64,000 nucleotides of DNA, from positions 682,001-746,000 of the forward strand of contig MSED01000013.1 in NCBI GenBank assembly GCA_002099365.1, given 5' to 3'. Of the stretch, positions 11,867 to 22,706 are shown piece after piece (position 1 is the stretch's first letter; every line of letters starts with the position of its first letter). The DNA comes from Phialophora verrucosa. Taxonomy: Eukaryota; Ascomycota; Eurotiomycetes; Chaetothyriales; Herpotrichiellaceae. Under the pieces are notes generated by a model. That model was not told the DNA's origin and made no database searches. It saw nothing but the letters and a program-made list of their open reading frames with translations. A program made the translations under genes and the position numbers.

Positions 11867-12759
11867 GGAGTTCCGGACGTTGAGTTTGTCCCACCTCGAG
11901 ATCGGCGGGTGATGTTTTTCCTCGAGGCGCACTTGACAGGGAGAAATTTCTCAGTGTCGGATGTTGCCTTTCGCAGAGGCTTTCACATCTATATCTCAGC
12001 AGGAGTATGCCTATGGGGAGGAGCACAGGCGCTGAAGAGTGGAGCATTAGTACTCTCCGTATTATCATTCAACCAGTTTCATTCACTTGCATCAGCAGCA
12101 GCAACAGCTCCTGCACGGTCTTCACAGTGTTTTTGTTGAGATTAGAATGAAAGGTCCTGCACGAACATACAGATCAGCAGAATAAATACCTCGTTGCAGA
12201 TAAAGCGAAGACAGTCGGGTATCGGCGTCACCGTTCTATTCCCCGTCTCTGTCTCCTCGAGCAAGCCATCAATCTGAGCTCCCAGCAGAGAAGTGAGCGA
12301 GAGACTCCTCCTCCTCCTTCTCCGCGCTGGAGGGTTTTCCGCAGAAAGCTTTTTCCCCGTGGTCCTGACTCCTGGCTTCCTGAGGTAAATACCCTCTATC
12401 AAGGGCCACGATATGTTATGATATGATATGATGTGAGATGACGATGATGCTTTGCATAAAGCTTCATCATAGTAGGTCATTGGCATTGGGGCTTTTCTCT
12501 GTCTCGGTCAGCGTTGGGAAATAATGTGGTATGTGGTATGTGGTAGTCCGAGAGTGAGACACCCCTGGTTTGGTTGAGATGATGTTGTGACGAAAGAGAA
12601 TGGTAAGTAGGCATGCAGGATCGGTTGGAAAAAAAAGAAAATGCATGCGAAGAAGTGATGGCCCCTCGAAAGGGCAGTCTACATAGGTATTCATTGATTC
12701 ATTAGCTCGTGAAACGTAAAACGTGATGAATGCCTGCTTGTCGCCCACCCCGAGTCGCC
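11867..12759. other. convergent intergenic region with short repeats
   Basis: Tail-to-tail space between the DUF3292 gene and the HET gene. It includes a TGATA-type run around 12411-12445 and a heptamer repeat at 12524-12544. No supported gene; the ORF at 12142-12486 has low-complexity composition only. Confidence 0.6.
12524..12544. repeat. ATGTGGT heptamer, three perfect copies
   Basis: Three consecutive 7-bp units at 12524, 12531 and 12538, downstream of the HET gene stop codon, probably in or near its 3' UTR. Confidence 0.85.
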
Positions 12760-15220
12760 TCAAACGAGTAAAATCTCCTCGACAGTAAATGGGGGCAACG
12801 GACACGCCCTGTCCCACTCATATACACCCCGCCATTCCCATCCCAGGGCGTCGTGGGATCCACAGACCACCAGAACGTGATTGTTGGAGCCCTGGTACGG
12901 GAGGGGGATATTGGCGGGCCCCCTCGTAGGACACACCTGCAGCAAGATACTATGAGCGAAGTCTGAAGTGTAGCGCTTCGCGATCACGGCCAGCTTTTCA
13001 TCAGCACCGTTCTCTCCCACCGAATCCAGCCCGTCTTGCACTTCGGGGGCCGTGAAACGACAGGTCAACCACCTGCCACGCAGCCCCGCGGCCGTGATCT
13101 CTGCGTCCTTGGCGTCGCCGCCGTCATATGCGAGAAACGTCTTGTCATGCACGCTCGCCGCGCTGGTCGTAGATCTTCGAGGCAGAGTCGGGCGGGATGG
13201 TGCCCAGTGAAAGCCGGCGACGTCTGGCAATCGCGGGGCGCTTGAGACCAGCGCGCCCGTCGATATCTTCATGCCTATTTGTCGTTTCCACATTTCTGCG
13301 GCGTCGTGCCTTGCGACATCACCGATCAACAGATTCCAGATGAGCACGTCGTCTTCATCACGAGTCGCGTGCCGGTGGCTGAGCAAGACCGCGGCTTCGC
13401 CCACGCTGATGAATCCTTCTGCGAGCTGGCGATCTTCTTCCGTAGCCACGGAGCCTGCGCCCTCGAAGAGCTCGATGTCCGTTATATCATCGGGAGGAAG
13501 GAGGTACGCCCGAGTGAGGTATGGGACAACGACGTCAACGCTCCCCTTCTGATACACTGCTTGAAGCACGTCGTATAGCTTGACGATTCTGTCGTCGGCA
13601 CATAGCAGGTAGAGCGAACTCCTTCCGCGCATCGACTCGAGCAACGTCCAGGCCCTCATGTTCCAATCGGACACGAGAAGGGTGGAAAGCAACTTCTCGA
13701 ACGCTTCCACGGTCGAGCCGGTAATGCCAATCGACATTAGATCCCTATCGCAGATAAGCGTGACTTCGCTCAGAGTGAATATCCTGTTGATGTTGGCGAT
13801 GCACTCCTTTCTCAGCCCTTTCTCGCTCGGGATGCATGGCGTATCCATCCAGTACGACGGGCAGCCGAGAGAGCTGGCGATCGCTGAATACCGCTGATGT
13901 AGGCACATATTAAATCCCGTACCCTCGGGCCCACCCTGGTCAGGCCGTCCTCCTTGGCCGTGACTCCAGATATGTGATATTGCGAGAGTATTTCCCGTGA
14001 CCTGGCAATAGCGCAGGCCGCTTTCATCTGTAGCGCTGATGTCAATCGCTTTCGGCCCGCGTACTGCGACAAATGACTCTCGGGACCAATATAGTCTTTG
14101 GCAGCTTCCTGAACATCTCCGCGTGTGCATAGACTGGTTGACGACCGTCGTGTTCTCGAAACGACCACAAGCGATCGACGACAGCCCCTTGCACTGTGTA
14201 TGCCCAGCATTGCACGCACCTTCTCTGTCACCAAAGCAATCGTGGAGATCCTGCGCAATGTGGCGCATATCTGTCGAAATACATGCCCGGTCTTCGATAA
14301 GATTTCGATAGGCCCATTGACAAAGGTAGGGAGTGGCTCTGAGGTCAGCTTGCTGGACATTTCTACGGTGTTCGAATATCTCGGGCAACAGATCTTGAGC
14401 TCGCATCGAGTTCAACCCCCTGATATTGTAGTCGAAGCCCTGGAGTTGGCGGCCGACAACAGATCGCAAGTGTAGCATCAGGATCCTCTGCCAGGATGTC
14501 CACAGGAATGCACAAACAACGGTCCACCTCTGCTCATCCCCACTATTCTCGGAAGCCAGATCCAGACTTACCCTCAGGAGGTAGATGGTGGCGTTGAGGA
14601 GACGTACTTGAGGCGGAGGGCCGTATTGCCGGGAAAATTCCGCTTGGGCAATACACAAAACCAGTCGAAGGACGACTGTATCCACGTGTCTGACTGTCAG
14701 TAACGTCTCCCATACTGGCTCCCGGACCATATCAGACCGGCCGCCATTCTGTGTAATTGGCATCACGTATCCATCGTCAAACGGGCCCTGGAATGGAAGG
14801 GCCCCCAGAATTGTTGGCGATGTGACGGGGAGCTGACGGAGAATCTCCGTTGCCCGGTCGAGGACCTTCGCGCATATGGGCGTCAGCACCCTTTCACGCC
14901 ATAGTCTGGTCAACACGAGATACGAACGGCGGACATGCCTGCTGCTCTACTGCGACCGCCTTTCCCAGGTTCCCTAGCCAGTACGTGTCGCTATAGCTTT
15001 TGTCCAGCCGCGCCACATGTAGCTGAGGGTCCGCAGTATGTTCATACAGCTTGAGACAAAGTTTCTTTGCATGTGCAGCGTTCGGAAGGCCGTGCTCGGA
15101 GTCATGGTTGATGAGGCTGTGAAGTTCATATGCGCCACGTCGCCGGCCGTTTTCGGGGTCGCTCCAAACGGCGCGTAGACGGTCCTCCGAGAAAGAAAAC
15201 TCGCCAGGCTGCAGTGCCAT
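12760..15220 (-). CDS. HET-domain (heterokaryon incompatibility) protein with Cys/His-rich segment
   Basis: Predicted 800-aa protein. Exon 1 is 15220-14924 (99 codons) and exon 2 is 14865-12760. Two reading frames appear to collide near 14900, but a 58-nt GT-AG intron (14866-14923, GTATCT donor, GCTGAC branch) joins PPF directly to VLDRATEIL. The HET domain spans about residues 392-512: LAISHIWSHGQGG, then GCPSYWMDTPCIPSE, NINRIFTLSEVTLICDRD and WNMRAWTLLE, the four standard HET blocks. Upstream, about residues 308-360 form a Cys/His-rich stretch (C-x7-C-x3-H-x2-C spacing, with more Cys later) that could bind zinc. The C-terminal ~290 residues match nothing I recognise. HET proteins trigger cell death on non-self fusion or in NLR-like defence; no NACHT or lipase partner lies adjacent. 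Role is inferred from the domain alone. Confidence 0.88.
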
Positions 15221-15488
15221 TATCGATCGTCAGGTCATCGAACAGGATAATGTGGTGTGTCAATATTGCCTCTGAGCGACGAGGCGAATCGAGGAATATC
15301 AGAATATAAGACGGAGGGTGAAAGTCGGATTTCGGCACGGACGTGAGTGCTTGCTTTACCGCAGTTGAGCCCCGCCTCAGTCAGCCGTAAACTTCTTATG
15401 TTTAGATTCACTTCGACAATTCGCATGAACTGGGCCAGCGTCGACACTGGCGTCGCGTCTGCTGGGTGACTTCTTCTCTAACGGGACC

Positions 15489-16864
15489 TTACAGCCTGGC
15501 TTGTCCGACTGGTCTGATGACGAACCCGATCCTCGGAAAGTGTATCCTCACATCTCCCACCCGCGGCCCTTCCTCGCCTGTCTTCTGAGGCCTGATGACA
15601 ACTTCTTCTGGGCCGATAGCCAGCAGTGTTCCCACCGTCGGACTATCCCTTCCCGTATCATCAGGCGCAATATTGACCTCCACACCCGTCACAAGCCCAT
15701 TTCGCTTGTCGAGCTCCTGATGAGGTCCGGCCGGCGTGGGCAGTAATGACACTTGCTCCGCCAGCTTCGCGTTCGTCAACCTTTCCAGCGTCTTCTTGAT
15801 ACCCGCATCATCGGCCCGCTCGATCCTCGCCTCCGTACTCGGCAGCCGGTCGAGGTAGTCCTTGAAGCGCTCGAACCATCTGACCAGCTCGGGGTATCGC
15901 TCGCTATTGAACACACTGCCCATCCCTTCGCCGCTTCCGTCCCCAGTTCCTCCGCCGGTCAAATCATTGATGCCCTCCCCTCGCGAGATCTTCTCTCCCC
16001 AATCAAGCTGATACCACACCGCCACATCTGCTGCACTGGGCTTTTCGCCCTCAAACACCCATTTCTTCCCACCCCCTATGAGCATAGGTTCCAACAAACT
16101 CAATTGTAGGTCCAACCCGCTCAAGTTCTGCGGCACTTTCCGCTCGAGTTTGTCCGCATCGAGAGTGTGGCCGATGAGGTTCGAGCGGTCGCGGCCAAAG
16201 TGCGTACGCCAGACGGTGCCGGGGATGAGACCTGTTGTTATCCGGAAGAGCGGACGATCGGTCCAGTAGGAGGCGAATCCCCGGATCAGAGAGCGGTATG
16301 TCGCAGCGTGACCAGAAGGGTAAAGAGAGCCATAGCCTAGAGATGGAGGGAAATAGTGTTCCAGGGCTTCCACGATGAGGGAAGTGTCAATGTAGATCTG
16401 ACGTGGCACAGATGGCTTCAGTAAAAGGTTGGTCGCATCAGAACACCGAAGTGCACTTACCTCTCTCCCAATAGTCAGAACAGGAATCTTCCTGTAGGTG
16501 ACGTTGCAACTGTCCTTCAGAATCGGCCGTGGCATCATCGAGGGCACAATAACGAAAGCTGTTCCGTCAGCGACAGCCCGCCAACACTAGCAGCCGCACG
16601 AGCAGGGTTCGAGTTCATTCGGCGCATATCCGCCAGCTAGCCTAGGTATCATTCTCAAACGGCTCATGAGGCAAGGTACTCACTGTATGGTATCTGTTTC
16701 AGTCTGAGCGCCAATCTGACCTTTTGTGTAAACGGAGAGGCTGCAGGCCGATGTGATTAGCTGGGAGTATGTCTTCGGGGCAGTTCACCCGTTCAGGGCA
16801 AACACTCACAATCATATCCGAACAGCACGACCGGCGGCCTCTCTCTAGAACTGGCCGCCGCCAT
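15489..16864 (-). CDS. glutathione S-transferase-like protein
   Basis: Predicted 372-aa protein from four exons: 16864-16810, 16740-16684, 16558-16461, 16397-15489. The N-terminal thioredoxin-fold GST domain begins VVLFGYDSSPFTQKVRLALR, with the SPFTQKVR stretch at the position of the active-site motif and ALEHYFP helices after it. A GST_C-like helical domain follows (KWVFEGEKPSAADVAVWYQLD). The last ~100 residues form a non-canonical beta-rich tail ending in VRIHFPRIGFVIRPV, longer than classical 220-aa GSTs. The third intron (63 nt) keeps the frame open if unspliced, but removing it joins IGRE to IYIDTSLIVEALE as the fold demands. Likely roles are thiol conjugation or detoxification; the catalytic residue is not certain. 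It sits head-to-tail behind the MRJP gene with no clear operon-like link. Confidence 0.85.
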
Positions 16865-17290
16865 CCTGAATCGTCGTCGAAGATCACAGTAGACTTGTAG
16901 GGTGAATGAATCGAGTCCGCAGAGGTCAAAGTTTCAGAAAGTCCAACAAAATACAACGAATTTAACAACCACGCACGAGGTCTGTCAGACCGTTGTCGCC
17001 TGATGCATTCGGAAGTTCCCTACAGACGGAGAGCAGTGTATACGCGCCTTGCAATAGGAGGCACCGCTGATGTGATGTGGATGTCGGACGAATGGGTGGC
17101 ACGCGTGTACGAAGGCAAAAGAACCGAAAGAGCCTCGGTAAGGAGGACTTGGGGATCGCATATCCGACGATATCCCGACATTTCAAGTTCACACCATCAT
17201 ATATATCTGTTCGCCATGTCACAAGGCGTTACAATGCAACCAACAGACGCTCTCGATGGATGCTGTTCGCATTTATCTCCGTATGCCCGG
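16865..17290. other. intergenic
   Basis: 426 bp containing the GST-like gene promoter and the 3' end of the MRJP-family gene. No gene seen. Confidence 0.6.
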
Positions 17291-18575
17291 CTACACCAGA
17301 CTAATCTTCGTCGCATTGTTCAGCAGAGGCACTCTGTACAGTGCGTAGGGTTTTACCCGACGATCCACACCGCCCTGCTGTGATGGCCCTCGGAACAGCT
17401 GGTTCTCGGTGAAGTATAGGTAATTGCCTGACACAGAGAAGGTATCCGTCCAATCAATCCTGGGATCCCTCACATACGTCTGAACCGTGCCATTTTGAGG
17501 GTTAAATGTGACAATCGAGTCTGTCTCCACACTTCCTGCGTAGACAATGCCGTTCGAGTCGCTCTCAAGCCCGTCACTGACGCCTTTCTGTCCAAGGTCC
17601 ATGACCGAGCCTGTAGCGAACAGCTCAGAAGATAGACTGCGATCGCGGAGCCGAGCCGTGGGAACACTGTACAGATGACGACCTGAGACAACCGAGAAGT
17701 AGAGTGTTTCACCGTCGTTAGATAAAGTAATGCCATCCGCGCCGAACGCGAGTCTGGAAACTGGCATGCCATTGCCGGGATTCATATAGACTGACTCGCC
17801 CCAGACGTTTGCGTAGAAGCCCGGCTCAGGGCGAACCTGTGGGATATTATTCAGATGACGCCAAGCCTCCCCTGTTCCGAGATCGACTACGATGATTCCA
17901 TTGCGTCCTTCACTGGACGAGTCCGTAATGTAAGCGACGCCTTGACCAGAGGAAGTGACTGATGGGCGTAGGTCAAAGCGGACGTCATTGGGGTAAGAGT
18001 CAGGGAACGCCACTGTTGGCGGGAAGAGGATTGTTTGGAAGATTGTATTGTTGGCCAAGTCAATGCCGACGAGCTTCGGTCCGCCAGGGTTTGACGTCGT
18101 CAGGGTGCCATTACTCAGCAGTGCCCGACCCGTGTCAAGGACCCATAGACGATCTTTCGGGTCAACAACGACGCTTTGAACGGAGACGAAATAATTCGAG
18201 AGGCCTTTTGATTGTGGTGGATTCGTCGAATAGTCGACAGCACCTCCAGGAGGTGAATTGATTTGAGCAGTTGGGAACGGGTTCTCTGTGTTGTTTGACC
18301 CAAGCTCAGCGACTTGATATCTGGTATTTGTGGAGTCGAGCCCGAGCGGGTAGCAGGAAAAGATCCGCCCGGACGAAGAAACAGCGACACCTATATGAGT
18401 GAATCAGCCAGGCTTCAGTGACAACGGGCTTGGCCTTACCTGTTGGCCACTCGTCGAAGTACAGGTGCACAAGTTCGAGTGACGGACCCGTGCCGACTTG
18501 ATCGCGAGCCGCCTGCTGGGCTGCTACAGCTCCTAAGACCGCAAGGACAGCGAGAGCGGGGGTATTCAGCTTCAT
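17291..18575 (-). CDS. secreted major royal jelly/yellow-family (MRJP) protein
   Basis: Predicted 411-aa secreted protein from two exons, 18575-18440 and 18390-17291. Residues 1-19 are a signal peptide (MKLNTPALAVLAVLGAVAAQ). The mature part starts with LELVHLYFDEWPTGVAVSSSGRIFSCYP, then a six-blade propeller-like series with VVDPKDRLWVLDTGRAL, GQGVAYITDSS, GIIVVDLGTG, LAFGADGITLSNDGETLYF, KGVSDGLESDSNGIVYAG and NYLYFTENQLFR. These are the signature blocks of the MRJP/yellow family, which in insects includes dopachrome-converting proteins; fungal members are usually annotated only by family. Several N-glycosylation sequons occur. No catalytic residue set can be asserted. Secretion fits an extracellular binding or pigment-related role (inference). 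Confidence 0.88.
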
Positions 18576-18983
18576 CTTCGATTCAGCTCGACGACAACGG
18601 TTGACTGCTTGAAACAACCACAAGACTCCGTCGCAAGACTGCTGTCGAGCTTCATGTATGATGCAGCAGCTCGCAAAACAGCCGGAGCTTGGTTCTTGTC
18701 GGTCTCTCCGCATGAGAGTCATGAGCTCATGGGCGGAGACTGTATCCGTGCCTCCCACTTGCGGTAACACCAGGAGGCCCAATTGGCAAAGTGGAAATCA
18801 TAGAGTAGCATCCAGACATAATGGTGATTGGTGTACCTGTCCACATTGTTTTCGACCTCCCTGATGTGGCATGGTTCGCGCGGAACACGTTGAACGATCG
18901 ACGTCATGGTGACTCTTTGGAGATCCGCAGTTCGATGAGGCTGAGCAATAGCCTTGTGATCATTTCGCTAACATGAACGCGGC
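18576..18983. other. intergenic
   Basis: 408 bp between the MRJP gene start and the DENN gene stop. Contains the MRJP promoter; nothing else recognised. Confidence 0.6.
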
Positions 18984-20939
18984 TCAAAGTATCCGAAGCC
19001 CGCAGCATTCGATTGATGCCGTTCGCACAATTGCTTCCCGCTTCCACCAGAGCTGCACCAGTTCTTCCACGAACCTCTTGTCGGATGCGCTCCAGCTATC
19101 CAGGCTCATCTCAATCATATCTTCGTGGTTGATGTCGACCTCGGCCTTCTCGCTCTGGTCAGCCAGGAGTGCTTGGTTTTCCTCCTGTGTTCTTCCCGCA
19201 ATCGGGCTCGTACTACCTTCTTCCTCCTCTTCTTCCTCATCGCGATATTGCTCTGAGCTTCGTTCACCTCCGTCCGCTCTCGAAATTGCGGATGCGAGTG
19301 TGTTGAAGATTGTGGCAGTCATGCGCCGAAAGTAACCCACAACTGCAACCTCCCGGGTTTCATCCTCTTCCTCCGGACCACGCAAGAGTGCCTCATCTCG
19401 TTCATTTTCATTCTCCTCGCCATCCACAAATCCAGTGCGTCTGTCCCCAGCGGATGCCCACCAAACCAATGAAGTATAGGCGACCCGAGACCAAGATGAC
19501 GGTTCTATCACCTCCTTATTCACTGAATATGAGGACGAATCCGACAACACGGATGAGACGTCGCTGTCAGTTGCCGCGACTTCACCGGACTTAAAACAAT
19601 GTAGGCTTCTTAGCAGATGTGAGAACCGATGAGCATCTCGCTGGGTAGCTCTGATTCCAACCTTCGGAAAAGCCTTGGTCAACTCTGGGCTCGAAAGAAC
19701 AACACGAGGAAACACTTTTGTCGCAGCTTGCTGGGCCTCAGACTTGGGCATAAGGACAAGAACGTCGTAGAGGTCGGGTTTCGAAGCCAGTACGTCGTCC
19801 GTCGTGCAGGCAATAAAACCCTTGCCTGGCCCCGCGGCCTTCTCCTGCTCTAGCTGGGTAATGTCCATAACTCCAACGGTAAACAAAGGGCGCAACCTTA
19901 TAGCGGGGACATCGGCCTCCGGTAAGACAGACAGCCCCGTTTTTGGGATGGACGACAAGACGGAAAGGTTATATACTGTGATGTCTGGTTAGCGCTGCTG
20001 CGTCCTCTTGATTATCTCACTCTCACCAAGGTTGCAGGCGAATTCGACTGGTGTGTCTGTAACAATGAGAATGCGCTTGCGAAGCAGCGCTGCCCGGTAG
20101 AGTGGGAATATGAGAGGACCAAAGAGCTTTAGAGAGTCCATCAGAGTTAGGGCGGGATGATGAGGAGTCAACGAATGATGCGAGGAAATAAAGGTTGTCG
20201 CGGTGGACATGCTCCTAGATTTCGTGTATCCATTCGGTCGCTGTAATGGGTAATCTCCTGCAGAATCATGATGTGGCTGCGGAGGGCGCTCCTCGGCCTT
20301 CAGTTTGTATTTGTCCCAATACTCTTCAAGTGCGGTTGTATTTGTAGGATCCTCGATTTGTGCCCTGCTTGCATTCAGCCATGCTCCTATGGTTGGCATC
20401 TTGCCAATATACCTTGCGAGCTCCTTCAGAGTCTCAGCGTGACGCCAGCTCCGACCGATGCGACCATGTTCCAAGGGGACCAGGATACCGACAGCCAACA
20501 TTCGTGCAGCGCGATCGGATTGCTGGTCGGGTTTATTGATGAATGCGCTGAGGCCGGCATATTCATCGTGGATAAAATATCTTCGATCATTCAGCAGAGA
20601 GACCTTCGAAATGCCGTGTGTCACTCACATCAGATCTTCTTCGACGTTGTGTAGGCCGGAAGGCAGGGACTTAAACTCGACGACGCCCTCAAGTTGGACT
20701 GCAACGGAGGTTTAGTTGGCAACCGCGCAACTACCAAGAGCTGTGGAACAGACCATCCGCGACGGATTTGTGCCATCCTAGTGTATACCTGCAGCGACTC
20801 AGTAAATGTCAGAAGCGAAGTTCGCCTATGCGCACCCTTTGCGATGGTCAAAGTTGACCAGGAATGCCGCAGCAATGGAAGGAACAGCGTGCTCATTATT
20901 GATGTCGATCTTCAGCTGATTGGCGACCTGCTCCGCCAT
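18984..20939 (-). CDS. DENN-type protein of the LCHN/Anr2 family (DUF2347 + DUF4484)
   Basis: Predicted 584-aa protein from five exons: 20939-20836, 20788-20754, 20698-20629, 20580-20027, 19975-18984. The N-terminus (VPSIAAAFLVNFDHRKGYTL) is the upstream DENN-type start shared by AVL9/LCHN-like proteins. LEGVVEFKSLPSGLHNVEED and IYFIHDEYAGLSAF follow. A central DENN core carries LKLFGPLIFPLYRAALLRKR, ILIVTDTPVEFACNLVYNLSVLSSIP and GFIACTTDDVLASKPDLYDV. The C-terminus has an acidic run of seven Glu and closes with SWSASDKRFVEELVQLWW and IECCGLRIL, the DUF4484 signature. Family members are linked to Rab regulation and late secretory traffic. The 35-nt second exon is unusually small but needed for frame. 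Confidence 0.88.
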
Positions 20940-22706
20940 GACTTGAATTGAATCTTCATGCTGCCAGCATACGCTGACATGCTTCCGATCTTGTGGTAAA
21001 TGGTGTGCAGGTGGCTGAAGAGTGCGGGACGATTTCTATGCAGTTGCTCGTTCCGAAGTCCATGTTGAATGACACGAACGGTGCTATTCAAATGACGATA
21101 TGGCTTGGCTTCACCTTCACCTCGTTGTCGCCCTCCCTCCTCGTTCTTTCGACTCTGTACCTTCACTATCACTGCCAAGCTGCCTCTACACCAGCGCACA
21201 CAAACAAAGGTACAAGGTTCAAGTCACAAAAAAGGCAAAAACTGAAGGTTGGAGAAGTCGCTCAAGGTTTCCTGGCCCAACCATCAGAAACTCGCTTCTT
21301 TCGAAGTTGGTTTTTTCCTGCCACATTGTTATCATCGAATCCCAATGATCCGATCTCAGCTACCGCCGCTACGAATGCTTGATTATGCTACGGTTATGTT
21401 ACGGCCTACGACCTACGATCGAGGTTCTTGAAGCCTGCTAACCGGTGTTAGTTTGTCCTGTCAAGACCTGGATCGGAAGGATACTTCGCTTGGATTCAGA
21501 TCTGATCGGGTTCCTGACGCCCCTACCCGGTGGTAGTTCGACCCGAGCAGGAGCTAGATTAGATCTGGCGGCTGGTTCGAATCGCCCATTTCATTGATGC
21601 CTCTGTGGAGAGGTCGACACAATGAGTATGGGGGTCTTTGCGTGATTTAATTCCTAATTCTGCAGGTATAATATTACAAGACTAAATATTGTGACCGGAC
21701 CTGGTGGGTCTCATCATGTGATAGCGGCGGTGAGGTCTGTTGCAGCTGAGGTGCGTGAAGCCTATCGACAGAATCCTGCCGCAAGAGACATTATCGAGGG
21801 AACTAGCATGGTCCACGAACATGATCTCTTCTTGTGCTATCGCATTTTGTGCCTGCGAGGACTTGCTGAAGCACCGCCCCAAGGTCTATATGGCCACGGT
21901 AACCAGAAGCGGTCTATCAACATCAGTCTCCGTGACGCTCGGTCAATCCTGCATATCACCAAACCGAAGCCGACCAGTCCACGATCAACAATGTGGGCCT
22001 GCCCAACGAAGCGATATATGCTAGAAGCGCTACCACCTTAGCCATTAAGCGACCGAAGCGGTCTTGCTAGCATCCTACAGGCTCCAGGGCCTTAAAATCT
22101 TGTTTTCGTAGCGGATCTTGAACCTTGGGTGTCTTTACCTCGATCTTCATCTCCTGGCTCGAAGGCGCATGCACAGGTGTTTTGAGTGACAACCTGCTCT
22201 CTTCCGGCGGCCATTGGGCCCATTAGTTGGGCAACCCGCCGATCTCGATATTATGGCGAGGCCGAACGGGCATTGGTGAAGGTGATTTATCTGCAACGAC
22301 GGCATACTTGATGGCGGTGCGCCCAGCAAAGTCAGACAACATCCTCATACTGTCGATGACAGTAATGTGGCATTGAGCGAACGCATTCTCGGAATGATTG
22401 ACCACCGCTTCTCTTGGTTGGGCACGGCCACTGCCTTGCATACACTCATTCGTGTGGCAATTTCTCGCCGCATAACTGCACGACAAAAGCAGGCGATTGT
22501 TTCAAGGGAGGCCAGGTACTTGACTAGAGCTAGCGAAATTGTCTTGACGCTCTCCCCAAAGATCAATGCATCGAGGTGGTCCAAGCAGACGAACCAGAAA
22601 GATGGCCTCACTGAGGCCAAATTGGCTGGGTGGACGAGGGGAGGAAGCAGACGGAGAAGTCACTGGTACTTTAGCGTTCCAAGGCTTCAGCAAGTCGGGC
22701 ATCGCA
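20940..22706. other. gene-poor region with possible gene relics
   Basis: About 1.8 kb with no intact gene. Stop-broken frames occur on both strands. On the minus strand, a fragment around 22223-22400 reads FAGRTAIKYAVVADKSPSPM, reminiscent of an ankyrin-repeat end, but it lacks a complete structure. A small nested inverted repeat lies at roughly 21508-21550. The DENN gene promoter must lie at the left edge. Confidence 0.45.

Noticed and set aside
16596..16620. GGGTTCGAGTTC word resembling a tRNA B box
   Set aside because: It lies in an intron of the GST-like gene and has no tRNA-like folding partner.
12760..20939. Secondary-metabolite or incompatibility gene cluster
   Set aside because: HET, GST, MRJP and DENN genes lie together but no backbone enzyme, regulator or NLR partner is present.
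21566..21590. GGTTCGAATC word resembling a tRNA B box
   Set aside because: The flanking bases do not form a T stem and no A box or acceptor pairing is found.
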